Assembly: GCA_963677185.1 (NCBI GenBank)
Contig: OY781889.1
Location: forward strand, 2,914,001 to 2,978,000
Direction: 5' to 3'
From: G963677185 sp963677185
GTDB lineage: Bacteria; Bacillota; Syntrophomonadia; Syntrophomonadales; Syntrophomonadaceae
DNA: 64,000 nt
Every line of letters begins with the position of its first letter. The stretch's first letter is position 1. A program made the translations under genes and the position numbers. The notes under the pieces were generated by a model, which was given only the letters and a program-made list of their open reading frames with translations, was not told the DNA's origin and searched no databases. Below, one piece after another: positions 1 through 9,377 of the stretch.

Positions 1-664
1 TAAACGTACGTCGACTGTTCGGGCTTTGCGCAATGACAAACAAAGGCGCTAAATCTGATCATCCAGACCGGCGAGAATAGATTCATACGAGGAAAATTAA
101 AGCCCGAGCGGTAGTCGTGCTTAAACGTACGTCGACTGTTCGGGCTTTGCGCAATGACAAATAAAGGCGCTAAATCTGATCATCCAGACCGGCGAGAATA
201 GATGCATATCGAGGAATAAGTAAAGCCCGAGCGGGAGTCGTACTTAAACGTACGTCGACTGTTCGGGCTTTACGCAATGACAAATTAAGGCGCTAAATCT
301 GATCATCCAGACCGGCGAGAATAGATGCATATCGAGGAATAAGTAAAGCCCGAGCGGGAGTCGTACTTAAACGTACGTCGACTGTTCGGGCTTTACGCAA
401 TGACAAATTAAGGCGCTAAATCTGATCATCCAGACCGGCGAGAATAGATGCATATCTAGGAATAAGTAAAGCCCGAGCGGGAGTCGTACTTAAACGTACG
501 TCGACTGTTCGGGCTTTGCGCAATGACAAATAAAGGCGCTAAATCTGATCATCCAGACCGGCGAGAATAGATGCATATCGAGGAATAAGTAAAGCCCGAG
601 CGGGAATCGTACTTAAACGTACGTCGACTGTTCGGGCTTTACGCAATGACAAAGATAGGCGCTA
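1..664. repeat. Tandem array of a 121-123 bp repeat with internal palindromes
   Basis: Units begin with taaacgtacgtcgactg at 1, 122, 245, 368, 491 and 614, so the period is 121 then 123 bp four times. Copies 2-5 differ at only a few bases; copy 1 is the most diverged and copy 6 breaks off near 664. Each junction between units holds an inverted repeat. For example gtaaagcccga (220-230) pairs with tcgggctttac (263-273), and inside it agtcg (236-240) pairs with cgact (256-260). The array therefore specifies a row of hairpins or cruciforms. No ORF of note lies inside it. It may extend left beyond the window. Function unknown. Confidence 0.95.
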
Positions 665-680
665 TTCTCGCCGGTCTGGG
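659..680. repeat. Inverted scrap of the tandem-repeat unit
   Basis: At the right end of the array the sequence ctattctcgccggtctgg (662-679) is the exact reverse complement of ccagaccggcgagaatag, which is present in every complete unit. The last unit thus ends in an inversion junction, abutting the stop codon of the receiver/zinc-ribbon gene at 683. With the matching segment of copy 5 it could form a stem about 100 bp apart. Confidence 0.85.
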
Positions 681-682
681 GA

Positions 683-1240
683 TTAGATTTTTTTTCCGCA
701 GAACGGGCAGAACACATACGGCGTCTCATGCCTGATATCGTTTCCGCAAAATGGGCAAAAATTGATGGCCGGCCGGCGTGCCACTGCAGCATGCTTGTGT
801 CCTTCCAGCGGCTTACCGCCTTCTCTGGACGAATTTTCTTCCGAACTGGCCGCTCCTGGTTCTTCGGCGTTTTCGTCAGCTGCATCGCCGACTATCGCGG
901 TCCGGCCTTCGATTACATCCTGCAGTTCACCTACTCCAATTGGCGTCTGAAAGGCTCCGTCAGCCTTGCTTGATTTAATTGCGTCAATTTTTAACGGGCT
1001 GCACGATGAAAGCAGACACCGATATTTGCTATTCTTCGATTTGATCATGTCTATCAGATCAAGCCCGGATATGTCGTACATATTACGATTAACCACAATG
1101 ACATCGGGATCGTAAAGGTCGATCTGCCGGATCGAGATGAATTCGTCCGTATCCTTCACGCTGTAACCCAGGCGGTTCAACATATCCTTTAGTATAAGCC
1201 TTTCAAATCTCGAATCATTGATAACAAGTACTTTTTTCAT
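683..1240 (-). CDS. Degenerate response-regulator receiver domain with C-terminal zinc ribbon
   Basis: 185 aa. Residues 1-115 look like a CheY-type receiver fold (MKKVLVINDSRFERLILKDM...). The phosphoacceptor position in the PDVIVVNRNMYDISG stretch is Asn instead of Asp, one of the N-terminal acidic pair is Asn (VIND), and the conserved Lys after strand 5 is Thr (GAFQTPIG). It is therefore probably a non-phosphorylatable pseudo-receiver. A low-complexity Glu/Ser linker follows, then a zinc ribbon with two CPFCG knuckles near the C terminus. I chose the ATG at 1240, where the receiver fold begins and GGCGGGTG lies upstream; an ORF start 42 nt earlier has no comparable support. Its divergent neighbour encodes a GGDEF/HD-GYP protein, so a link to c-di-GMP signalling is possible but only inferred. 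Confidence 0.8.
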   Translation of the reverse strand: MKKVLVINDSRFERLILKDMLNRLGYSVKDTDEFISIRQIDLYDPDVIVVNRNMYDISGLDLIDMIKSKNSKYRCLLSSCSPLKIDAIKSSKADGAFQTPIGVGELQDVIEGRTAIVGDAADENAEEPGAASSEENSSREGGKPLEGHKHAAVARRPAINFCPFCGNDIRHETPYVFCPFCGKKI

Positions 1241-1512
1241 GTTTTCACCCGCCTTCTGGCTAGATATTATCAGCGCCAACATGCCTTAGTAGGACTATTT
1301 TAATCATTCCGGACCTTAAAAGGCAATCTTTTATATTGCTGGTGAGTACATCTCCCATAAAACCATGGCCCATTATTAATATGCAATAGGATTTAGATAT
1401 TCAATTCGATGTATATTGTTACAGTTTCTAATTTGATCTGTTTCTGTTAATATTAGCACAAGGTTTCACTGCCTGTATTCTCGAAACGTTGCAATCACAG
1501 GAGTTGAGAATT

Positions 1513-4500
1513 TTGGGTTATTCCCGCAAGAGAAAAGCCGAACTGCTGCTGGAAATCGACGAACTCAAGCAGCGCATATCCACTTTAGAGGTTTCAAACG
1601 GTCTCAACCGCGGAATTCCGTTTAATCAATTGGTATCCGGACTGGCGACCTCTGCCGGACCGGATTTAGAGTCCCAACTTGATGAACAAAAAAGGATAAA
1701 AGACCAATTACGTCGCAGCGAACTCAATTTCCGCATGATTTCGGAAACCTCCCAGGCTATGATCCTGATATTTGATCCTTTAGAAAAGCGCACCTTGTAC
1801 ATAAATCCTGCCTTCATCAACAAAACCGGCTATACCGCCGACGAAGCCCTGGCTATGGAACCATACATGCTGATGCATCCTGAAGATCGCACCAAGCACC
1901 ACCGCCAGGCCTTGAGGCGTCTGCGCGGCGGCAATCCCCCCAACCGGTATGAAACCCGCTTTGTGACCAAGGACGGCGACACCGTATGGGTAGATATTTC
2001 TGCGGGGATATTGAATTTTAACAACCTCCAGGCGATTCTCGTTATCGGGCATGACATATCAGAACGCATCAGGGCTGAATCTGCCCGCAACAAAGCCCTG
2101 GAAGCATTGCAGGCCAGCGAAAGAAGCTTCCGGGATCTCACCTTCACGGCCCCGGTCCTGATCTGGGTTTGCGATTTGCTGAATGGCCGTTTTCTATACG
2201 TAAACTCCTTTTTAATCGATACACTCGGCTATTCTCATGCAGAATACCTGGAAATGAGCGTTTGGGACTTTATTCATCCGGATTACCGCTCTCTGGTTAG
2301 GGAGCGGGCAACTGCCCGCTTCCACGGAGAAAAGGCCGAACCCCGCTACGAAATATGCGTGGTTAAAAAGAACGGCGAACTGCGCTGGCTGGATATGAAT
2401 TCCAGCAATGTGCTCTTTAATGGCGAGAAAGCCATCATGTCGGCGGCGATTGACGTCACCGAGCGCAAGGAGGCGGAACAAAACCTGCTGCTTGCTCATC
2501 GGGACCTGCAGGAAAGCAATCTCAAGCTGGAGATCCTTAATGACCAGTTAAAAATTAATTATGGCCAGATTGAGGCTCTGAACGATGAGTTGACTGTTAA
2601 CTATACCGATATGGAAACCATGAACGAGGAACTGCAGGCTAATTATAACCAGATGGAGGCCATGAACCAGGAACTGCATTCCAGCAATCAGCGGCTTGAA
2701 GTCGTAAATTCCGAACTTTTCCAGAGCCAGAAGCAGGTCTGGGAAATGAACGAAGAATTGCTGCAATCCCAGGCAAAATTGGTTCAAGCCAACAACAGGC
2801 TGCGTGAAAAAGACGAACGCCTGGAGATGGCTCTGTGGGCTGCCAATGAAGCCATGTGGGACATCAATTTGACAGATGGGTCGATTTTTATCGATGACAC
2901 CGGACATGACTTACTAAAAATGAATCCAGAAATGATGAAAAGCAACCTTGATACTTTGAGGAACCGCATCCACCCTGATGACCGCCTACAGGTGGAGCAG
3001 GAATTCTGGGCACATGTTTCAGGCCGCACTTCCGCCTATAGCGCGGAATACCGGCTGCGGAGGGATGACGGGTCCTGGATATGGGTCTGGATCAAGGGCC
3101 GAACTATAGAACGCGATGAAACGGGACGTTCACTTCGCATGCTGGGATTGTTCAGGGATGTGAGCGAACGCCGGCAACTGGAGGAAAACCTAAGGGAAAG
3201 CCGCAGGCGCTATCAGGATCTTTTTGAACAAAGCCCCATCGGGCTTCTAAAATGCAGTTCAGACGGAACAATTCTGGATGTGAATCAGATGCTCGCTGAC
3301 CTTTTCAAGTTCTCCAATCGGTCCGACCTGGTGCAGCAAAATGTTTTTACTTTTCCTTTTCCAGCCTTTGACAGCCTGGCAGAGCACCTGGAACAGCTGT
3401 TTTCAAAAGCATTGGCTTTAAATGTTGAAGTTCTGGGGCAAAATCTGCACGGCGAGATTATGTGGCTCGCATACAAGCTCCATCCGCTGCTTGACGACAA
3501 CAACAATGTCATTGAGGCTATTATTGCCTGTGAAAACATAAGCCTTCGCAAACAGTCTGAAGAAAAAATCCGCTATCTAAGCTATTTCGACAGCCTTACC
3601 GGAGTTTATAACCGGGCTTATCTGGATGATGCCATGCAATACCTGGACAAGCCTTCGGAAATTCCCCTGTCCATAATTATGGGAGATGTCAACGGACTCA
3701 AACTGGTCAATGACGCATTTGGCCACAGCGCTGGGGACCGGTATCTGCTGGAAATCGCCGGCTATCTTAAACAATCATGCCGTGCAGGAGACATATTAGC
3801 CCGCTGGGGAGGGGACGAGTTCGTCATTCTAATGCCCCGCACCGGGCTTGAGCAGGCTTATGAGGTTTGTGATAATATCCGCGCCTGCTGCCAGAGCGCC
3901 GTAGTGGACCCGATTCAGCCCAGTATCGCCCTGGGAGCCCAGGTAAAGATCAGCACAGGAAAAGGTCTTTACGAAGTGCTGGGAGAGGCAGAAGATGCCA
4001 TGTATCGAAACAAACTGTTGGAAACCTCCAGTATCCGCAATTCGATCATGTCTTCCTTGAGTGCCACTCTGCATGAACGCACCTTTGAAACCAGGGAACA
4101 CACGGAACGGCTCCGGGTTCTATCCATCCGTTTCGCCAGAGAACTGGCCCTCCCGGCGAGCGAAGTGGACAAGTTGACCATGTTCGCTGCTCTTCATGAT
4201 ATCGGCAAAATGGGCATACCTGACGATATCCTGTGCAAGCCCGGCCCTCTGGACCCGGATGAATGGGAAATCATCAAAAGACACCCAGAAATAGGCTATC
4301 GCATCATTCAAGGGGCTCACGAACTGTCAGCCGTTTCCGAGGAAATACTCAGCCATCATGAGCACTGGGACGGTCAGGGTTATCCCAAAGGCCTATGCAG
4401 AGAGGAAATCCCTTACTTATCACGTATTCTGTCCGTAGTTGACGCTTATGACGTTATGACCAACGAAAGGCCATATAAAAGCGCCATGAGCCACCAAGAA

Positions 4501-4596
4501 GCAGTAGCGGAGCTTAAACGCTGCTCCGGGCGGCAATTCGAACCGGTTCTGGTGGACCGGTTCATAAAAATGTTCTCCGAAGCAAATGCCATTTGA
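1513..4596 (+). CDS. Multi-PAS GGDEF and HD-GYP domain protein (c-di-GMP metabolism)
   Basis: 1027 aa, no obvious membrane segment. Order: PAS about 65-190, PAS about 200-320, a coiled coil about 325-445, PAS about 440-565, PAS about 570-685, GGDEF about 690-845, HD-GYP about 850-1027. The cyclase active site is intact (ARWGGDEF near residue 766) and is preceded by an RAGD I-site, so product inhibition is plausible. The phosphodiesterase domain has HDIGK near 895 and a GYP-type loop (HEHWDGQGYPKG). The coiled coil is built of about 14-residue repeats of the form NDEL/NEEL...NY..ME.M. The ORF could begin at TTG 1489, but caggag at 1498-1503 sits 9 nt before TTG 1513, which I prefer. Probably senses small ligands or redox state through PAS and makes and/or degrades c-di-GMP. 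Confidence 0.92.
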   Translation: MGYSRKRKAELLLEIDELKQRISTLEVSNGLNRGIPFNQLVSGLATSAGPDLESQLDEQKRIKDQLRRSELNFRMISETSQAMILIFDPLEKRTLYINPAFINKTGYTADEALAMEPYMLMHPEDRTKHHRQALRRLRGGNPPNRYETRFVTKDGDTVWVDISAGILNFNNLQAILVIGHDISERIRAESARNKALEALQASERSFRDLTFTAPVLIWVCDLLNGRFLYVNSFLIDTLGYSHAEYLEMSVWDFIHPDYRSLVRERATARFHGEKAEPRYEICVVKKNGELRWLDMNSSNVLFNGEKAIMSAAIDVTERKEAEQNLLLAHRDLQESNLKLEILNDQLKINYGQIEALNDELTVNYTDMETMNEELQANYNQMEAMNQELHSSNQRLEVVNSELFQSQKQVWEMNEELLQSQAKLVQANNRLREKDERLEMALWAANEAMWDINLTDGSIFIDDTGHDLLKMNPEMMKSNLDTLRNRIHPDDRLQVEQEFWAHVSGRTSAYSAEYRLRRDDGSWIWVWIKGRTIERDETGRSLRMLGLFRDVSERRQLEENLRESRRRYQDLFEQSPIGLLKCSSDGTILDVNQMLADLFKFSNRSDLVQQNVFTFPFPAFDSLAEHLEQLFSKALALNVEVLGQNLHGEIMWLAYKLHPLLDDNNNVIEAIIACENISLRKQSEEKIRYLSYFDSLTGVYNRAYLDDAMQYLDKPSEIPLSIIMGDVNGLKLVNDAFGHSAGDRYLLEIAGYLKQSCRAGDILARWGGDEFVILMPRTGLEQAYEVCDNIRACCQSAVVDPIQPSIALGAQVKISTGKGLYEVLGEAEDAMYRNKLLETSSIRNSIMSSLSATLHERTFETREHTERLRVLSIRFARELALPASEVDKLTMFAALHDIGKMGIPDDILCKPGPLDPDEWEIIKRHPEIGYRIIQGAHELSAVSEEILSHHEHWDGQGYPKGLCREEIPYLSRILSVVDAYDVMTNERPYKSAMSHQEAVAELKRCSGRQFEPVLVDRFIKMFSEANAI

Positions 4597-4607
4597 GGGG
4601 TGCAATT

Positions 4608-5462
4608 ATGAGCGTGAAAGAAAACAGCGGATATTTAAAGACGTTCGATTCCTTATCCCTGTATTACACGGTTTCCGCCTGTGAAAACCCGCTTGCAAAC
4701 GCCTTGATTATCCATGGCATCGGCGAACACAGCGGGCGCTACCAGGAGCTTAAGAATCTTTTAACCAGCCTTCAAATCACGGCTTATTCCATGGACCATC
4801 GTGGCCATGGACGTTCAGGAGGTCAACGCGGTCACGTCAACCATTTTGATGAATATCTTCAGGATGTGAAATGCCTTCACGACCTGGCGCTCAACGAACA
4901 GCCCGGCAAAAAGCCTATTCTGTTCGGGCACAGCATGGGGGGGGTCATCGCTGCTGCTTACGCGCTGCAATACCAGGATAGCCTGTCGGCGCTGATCCTA
5001 TCCTCTCCTGGGTTCATAACAGCGATGGAAGTTCCTGCCTGGAAGCTGGCTATGGCACACTTTTTATCGGCAGCTTGGCCTAAAGCCAGTTTCAGCAGCG
5101 GTCTGTCCGCTGATCTCATCTCCAGAGACGCAGGTGAAGTACAAAAATACGTGGCTGATCCCCTGAACCACGGCCAGGTCTCTTCGCGCTGGGCGGTGGA
5201 ATTCCAAAAGGCCGGGCGGGAATGTTTGAAGAGAGCGAATGAAATCCGCCTGCCGCTCCTCATTTTCCATGGAATGGAGGATCAGATAGTTGACTGCAAG
5301 GGAAGCGAGGCTTTTTTCAAGCAAGCCCGTTCCGAACAAAAAGAACTGCTGTTATTTCCCGGCCTCTATCATGAATGTATGAATGAGATTCCTTCCGAAA
5401 GAGAAAAGGTATACGCCGCCATCCAGAAATGGCTGGTGCAACACCTGTCCGACCTCGGCTAA
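4608..5462 (+). CDS. Alpha/beta hydrolase, monoacylglycerol lipase / lysophospholipase family
   Basis: 284 aa serine hydrolase of the PldB/MGL type (Hydrolase_4). The family oxyanion segment HGIGEHSGRY lies near residue 40, the MDHRGHGRSGG loop follows, and the nucleophile elbow is GHSMGG near 110. The later FHGMEDQIVD and GLYHECMNE segments supply the likely Asp and His. Expected to cleave monoacylglycerols or lysophospholipids in the cytoplasm; the exact substrate is not visible. The start is ATG 4608 with gaggggtg just upstream; the in-frame TTG at 4593 overlaps the previous stop and has no spacing for a ribosome-binding site. It directly follows the GGDEF/HD-GYP gene and may be co-transcribed. 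Confidence 0.88.
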   Translation: MSVKENSGYLKTFDSLSLYYTVSACENPLANALIIHGIGEHSGRYQELKNLLTSLQITAYSMDHRGHGRSGGQRGHVNHFDEYLQDVKCLHDLALNEQPGKKPILFGHSMGGVIAAAYALQYQDSLSALILSSPGFITAMEVPAWKLAMAHFLSAAWPKASFSSGLSADLISRDAGEVQKYVADPLNHGQVSSRWAVEFQKAGRECLKRANEIRLPLLIFHGMEDQIVDCKGSEAFFKQARSEQKELLLFPGLYHECMNEIPSEREKVYAAIQKWLVQHLSDLG

Positions 5463-5495
5463 TATTCCCGAAGCGCCTGTATCAACAACCGGCTA

Positions 5496-6617
5496 TCAAT
5501 CTTCAAACGGAAAATGATACTGCGTTAATGCCAATTCATTGCGCATTTCGATCATGTTTTGCTGCAGGGCGGCATTGACCGGCACGCCTTTATCCTTGCG
5601 CTCCAGCCAGCACAGGTGCTCTTTTTCGCCCGCCGTATAGATTCTCTCGGCACCTGGAGCCCGGCGCGAAGATCGGATGCTGCGCAGGATCTCTCCGGCA
5701 GTGTTTTTAAATGCTTCCAATTCAATAAAGGCTTCGATGTTAATAGCCATAAAAAAGTGTCCCAGATGATAGGGCCGGGGTTTGCCCTGCTCGTCAAAGC
5801 CAAGCAAAGATTTCAAGAAGCTCCCGCCCTGCAGTGCTGATGACAGTATCTCCACCACCGTTGCATAGTTATAGCCCTTGTAACCGCCGGTTTCTTCTCC
5901 CAGCCCCCCCAGCGGAGTGAGGGCGGCTTTGCCTTTCACCAGGTCTACCAGCACCTGGCTGGTATCAGTGCGAGTCTGCCCAAATTCATCTATTACCCAT
6001 CCCGGAGGAATTGCTTTGCCTTCCCTTTCATATACCTCGATCTTACCTCGCTGGGTTACTGAAGTGGCTGAATCTAATAAAAAGGGAAACTCTTCATCGG
6101 TAGGAATCCCAATAGTCAGCGGATTGGTGCCCAGCATATTCTCTACCCCAAAAGTAGGCGCAATAGAAGGGCGGGCGTTGGTGCCGGTCATACCGATCAT
6201 GCCGGCATTTGCAGCCATCAGCGCATAATAGCCGGCTATTCCGTAATGTGATGAATTGCGCACTGCCACCATGCCGAGCCCGAGCCGCCCCGCCCTGTCG
6301 ATTGCCATTTGCATGGCCTTTTTGCCGGCTACCATCCCCATCCCGTCATGAGCATCCAGTACCGCGGTAGTCGGACCTTCCCTGACAATTTCAAGCTCCG
6401 TATGTGGATTAAGTATGCCCAGCTTGATCCGATCATAGTAAATAGGCTTGAGCCGGCCTATTCCGTGGGAGTCAATACCCAGCTTATCGGCAGTTATTAA
6501 AACATCTGCACAGACTTCAGCATCCTCGACTGACAGGCCTGAAGCTTTCAGAACATCAACCATGTAAGCCTCCATAAGACTGAAATCAATCCAGGTGCTT
6601 TGCTTTTCATTCGTCAT
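5496..6617 (-). CDS. Malate/L-lactate dehydrogenase family (Ldh2) NAD(P)-dependent oxidoreductase
   Basis: 373 aa, full length for the Ldh2/MDH2 family (malate, sulfolactate, ureidoglycolate and related 2-hydroxyacid dehydrogenases). Family signatures include DKLGIDSHGIGRL near the N terminus, the VRNSSHYGIAGYY block carrying the proposed catalytic His, the TNARPSIAPTFG stretch and LGTNPLTIGIP. It would oxidise a 2-hydroxyacid to a 2-oxoacid with a nicotinamide cofactor; substrate cannot be set from sequence. GGAGGG is 10 nt before ATG 6617. It lies 86 bp downstream of glycerol kinase on the same strand and could be read through from it. Confidence 0.9.
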   Translation of the reverse strand: MTNEKQSTWIDFSLMEAYMVDVLKASGLSVEDAEVCADVLITADKLGIDSHGIGRLKPIYYDRIKLGILNPHTELEIVREGPTTAVLDAHDGMGMVAGKKAMQMAIDRAGRLGLGMVAVRNSSHYGIAGYYALMAANAGMIGMTGTNARPSIAPTFGVENMLGTNPLTIGIPTDEEFPFLLDSATSVTQRGKIEVYEREGKAIPPGWVIDEFGQTRTDTSQVLVDLVKGKAALTPLGGLGEETGGYKGYNYATVVEILSSALQGGSFLKSLLGFDEQGKPRPYHLGHFFMAINIEAFIELEAFKNTAGEILRSIRSSRRAPGAERIYTAGEKEHLCWLERKDKGVPVNAALQQNMIEMRNELALTQYHFPFED

Positions 6618-6702
6618 CAGTGACTTTCCCTCCGTTTGCGATTATTAACTGCTTATAAATTATGGAGCTGTACATTGTCAGCGCAATTGACTCTATCACC
6701 CG

Positions 6703-8205
6703 TCAATTGCGCTCCGGCTTAAAAGCAAGTGCGCACTTGATAGCCTGTTTCCAGCCTTCCAGCAAGTGCTGCCTGGATTTGGCCGGCATATCCGGGTAAA
6801 AAATCCGTTCAATGCTGTGGACCTTCTGGATCTCCGCTATGCTTTCCCAGAATCCTACGGCCAGCCCCGCCAGGAATGCGGCTCCCAGAGCTGTTGATTC
6901 GGTATTCACAGGCCGCTCCACCGTTATATTCAGAATGTCGGACTGGAATTGCATCAGGAAAGTATTGGCAGCCGCTCCGCCATCAACTTTTAGGCTTATT
7001 ATATCCAGACCAGAATCAGCCTTCATTGCCGTCAGGACATCGCTGGTCTGGTAGGCCACCGATTCCAGTGCGGCTCTGGCCAGGTGGGCCCGGCCGCTTC
7101 CCCGGGTAAGCCCTACAATGGTTCCCCGGGCAAACATATCCCAGTAAGGAGCACCTATGCCTACAAAAGCGGGCACCATGTAAACCCCGGCATTGTCAGT
7201 GACGGATCTGGCCAGTTCTTCGCTTTCAGCTGCATTTCCAATGACCTTCAGTTCGTCACGCAGCCACTGAATGGCTGCCCCTGCTATAAATACGCTGCCT
7301 TCTAAAGCATAGCTTACTTTCCCCTGCAAACCCCAGGCAATGGTAGTCAATAAGCCGTTTTGCGATTTAACCAGCCTGGAGCCAGTATTCATCAGCATAA
7401 AACACCCCGTGCCATAGGTGTTTTTCACCGTGCCTTCAGCCTGGCATCCCTGTCCGAACAATGCCGCTTGCTGGTCGCCGGCCACCCCTGCAACAGGAAT
7501 AGATGAGCCCAGTATTTCTGGTTCAGTATGTCCATATATGCAGCTGGAATCCATAACCCGGGGCATAATGCCAATCGGAATGTCGAAATAATCGAGCAAC
7601 TCATGGTCCCAGTCCAGGCTTGCTATATTGAACAGCATGGTGCGGGAAGCATTGGAATAATCGGTGGCGTGAACCCGGCCACCGGTTAATTTCCAGATCA
7701 GCCAGCTGTCTACGGTGCCAAACAGCAGTTCCCCCCGGACCGCCTTATCCCTGGCTTCCGGAACATTTTCGAGAATCCAGTGCAGCTTGGTGCCGGAAAA
7801 ATATGCGTCGATCACCAGCCCGGTCTTATCCTGAACCCTCCGGGCCCAGCCTGCACCGGTCATTTTTTCACATATATCGGCCGTCCGGCGGCATTGCCAG
7901 ACAATGGCGTTGTATACCGGCAAACCGCTGGCTTTGTCCCATACTACGGTGGTTTCACGCTGGTTGGTAATGCCAATCGCGGCTATCTGACTGCTTATCA
8001 AGTTGGATTGCAGGAGGGTGCGCTTGGCCAGCCCCAGAGTCACTGCCCATATTCCCTGGGGATCGTGTTCCACCCATCCGGGTTGTGGATAATGCTGGGC
8101 GATCTCATCATAAGCCCTGGAGATAATGGCTCCTTTGCGGTCCAGAATTAAAACCGTGGTTCCGGTCGTGCCCTGGTCTATGCTCATTATGTACCGTTCA
8201 GACAC
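6703..8205 (-). CDS. glpK: Glycerol kinase
   Basis: 500 aa FGGY-family kinase that phosphorylates glycerol to sn-glycerol 3-phosphate with ATP. Visible signatures are the N-terminal phosphate loop IDQGTTGTTVLILD, TNQRETTVVWD, the YNAIVWQCRRTADIC stretch, the glycerol-binding DYSNASRTMLFNI region, GDQQAALFGQ, and the C-terminal VDGGAAANTFLMQFQSD ATP site. Length fits the family. The ORF can be opened at ATG 8220, but that ATG is part of the sequence ATGGAGGTG; the GGAGG lies ideally before GTG 8205, so GTG is the likely start. No glycerol facilitator or glycerol-3-phosphate dehydrogenase is adjacent. Confidence 0.96.
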   Translation of the reverse strand: MSERYIMSIDQGTTGTTVLILDRKGAIISRAYDEIAQHYPQPGWVEHDPQGIWAVTLGLAKRTLLQSNLISSQIAAIGITNQRETTVVWDKASGLPVYNAIVWQCRRTADICEKMTGAGWARRVQDKTGLVIDAYFSGTKLHWILENVPEARDKAVRGELLFGTVDSWLIWKLTGGRVHATDYSNASRTMLFNIASLDWDHELLDYFDIPIGIMPRVMDSSCIYGHTEPEILGSSIPVAGVAGDQQAALFGQGCQAEGTVKNTYGTGCFMLMNTGSRLVKSQNGLLTTIAWGLQGKVSYALEGSVFIAGAAIQWLRDELKVIGNAAESEELARSVTDNAGVYMVPAFVGIGAPYWDMFARGTIVGLTRGSGRAHLARAALESVAYQTSDVLTAMKADSGLDIISLKVDGGAAANTFLMQFQSDILNITVERPVNTESTALGAAFLAGLAVGFWESIAEIQKVHSIERIFYPDMPAKSRQHLLEGWKQAIKCALAFKPERN

Positions 8206-8326
8206 GTTCAGCACCTCCATTCACTTCATTTTCAATATCCGCTCGGCCTGCAGCAAGGACTGTCAATTGAATGTGTGGCAAATGCTCCTGCCCACCCGGC
8301 CTTACCAGTCGCCCGTATCCGTTGGT

Positions 8327-9151
8327 TTATGAATTGGAAGCATTCCGGCCCTGGGACTCATCCAGAGCAGCTTTAAGCCTCTGGTCATGAGACAGCCAGA
8401 TATTGCCTTCCTTTTCTCGCAGGCTTTTCCAGCCAAGGGGCGAGCCGGGAGCAGCATCCCACATTTTTTGCTGGTTTATAAGCCTTTTCACTGCGGGAAG
8501 CAGTTCCCCATTCCAATCATATTTCGGTTTTCTTAGTTTTCTAAGCTTTTCCCAGAATTTTTTAGGCGGCAGTCTCCACAGGTCGTCATAATTATACGGC
8601 AGATCCCCGCCCAGAATTATGTTTCCCTGGCCGGTCCGAATTCTTACCAGTTGGTGACCAGGGGTGTGCCCTCCGCTGTATATAAGCTCAATCCCCGGAA
8701 TTATCTCAATGTTCCCATTTACCAGGCGCATCCGGGGAATCTCGGTAATCCAGCGATCATAATAATAGTAAGTGTCTTCATTGGGTTGAAGTTGAAACAG
8801 GGCCTGCATTTCAGCAGCTTGAACAATTATTTCGGCCGCAGGAAAATCCGCCAGGGCGGCGGTATGATCCCAGTGCATATGAGTTTGAATAACCATGCTT
8901 ACCTGTTCCGGTCTTACTCCATGAGCCGTTAAGGCTTGATTCAGCCGTTCGGCATCTTTCTGAACAACAAATCCGTCCAGGCTGGGAATATAATCGGGGG
9001 AAATGCCGGTATCGACCAGGGCATAAGAACCGCCGGACAGCTCAAGTAAAAAGCTGAAGCTGGGGATGTCCTTTAAAATTGGAATATTCGGTCTATCCAC
9101 GGTTGTAACCGTGAACATGCCGTTGAATATTGGGATTACAGCATGGTACAA
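8327..9151 (-). CDS. Metallo-beta-lactamase-fold hydrolase, N-acyl homoserine lactonase-like
   Basis: 274 aa. The HxHxDH dinuclear zinc motif is present as THMHWDHT near residue 112. It is followed by the HTPGHQ His and a GGDLPYNYDD segment with the bridging Asp, in the order seen in AHL lactonases and related MBL hydrolases. The N-terminal DTGISPDYIPSL is also typical of the lactonase branch. A quorum-quenching role is possible, but many MBL lactonase-like proteins hydrolyse other lactones or esters. It precedes glpK on the same strand with a 121-bp gap. No signal peptide is visible. Confidence 0.82.
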   Translation of the reverse strand: MYHAVIPIFNGMFTVTTVDRPNIPILKDIPSFSFLLELSGGSYALVDTGISPDYIPSLDGFVVQKDAERLNQALTAHGVRPEQVSMVIQTHMHWDHTAALADFPAAEIIVQAAEMQALFQLQPNEDTYYYYDRWITEIPRMRLVNGNIEIIPGIELIYSGGHTPGHQLVRIRTGQGNIILGGDLPYNYDDLWRLPPKKFWEKLRKLRKPKYDWNGELLPAVKRLINQQKMWDAAPGSPLGWKSLREKEGNIWLSHDQRLKAALDESQGRNASNS

Positions 9152-9377
9152 TCAATTCACTCCCCGTTTAGACCTGACCTAAACATTATAACAATTGCCA
9201 CAGAGCGGCGCAATTTTGAGAAAATAGTCGGAATTGGCCCTAGCCCGGTGCTTACCGGTCTAACCAGCATCACCAGTCCTGGCAGGGACTTTGCATTATT
9301 CCGAATATAAGATAAACTGGGAGCAAGTAGCAAATAGTTGCGCTTCCATTTTGAATTATCGGGAGTGATAGCGGTTA

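Noticed and set aside
1..680. CRISPR array or integron attC sites
   Set aside because: There are no variable spacers or short repeats; the whole 123-bp unit is conserved. No integrase, cassette ORFs or attC core sites (RYYYAAC/GTTRRRY) were seen.
1283..1512. Regulatory RNA or riboswitch upstream of the GGDEF/HD-GYP gene
   Set aside because: The region is A+T rich and I could find neither a stable conserved fold nor a GEMM-like core.
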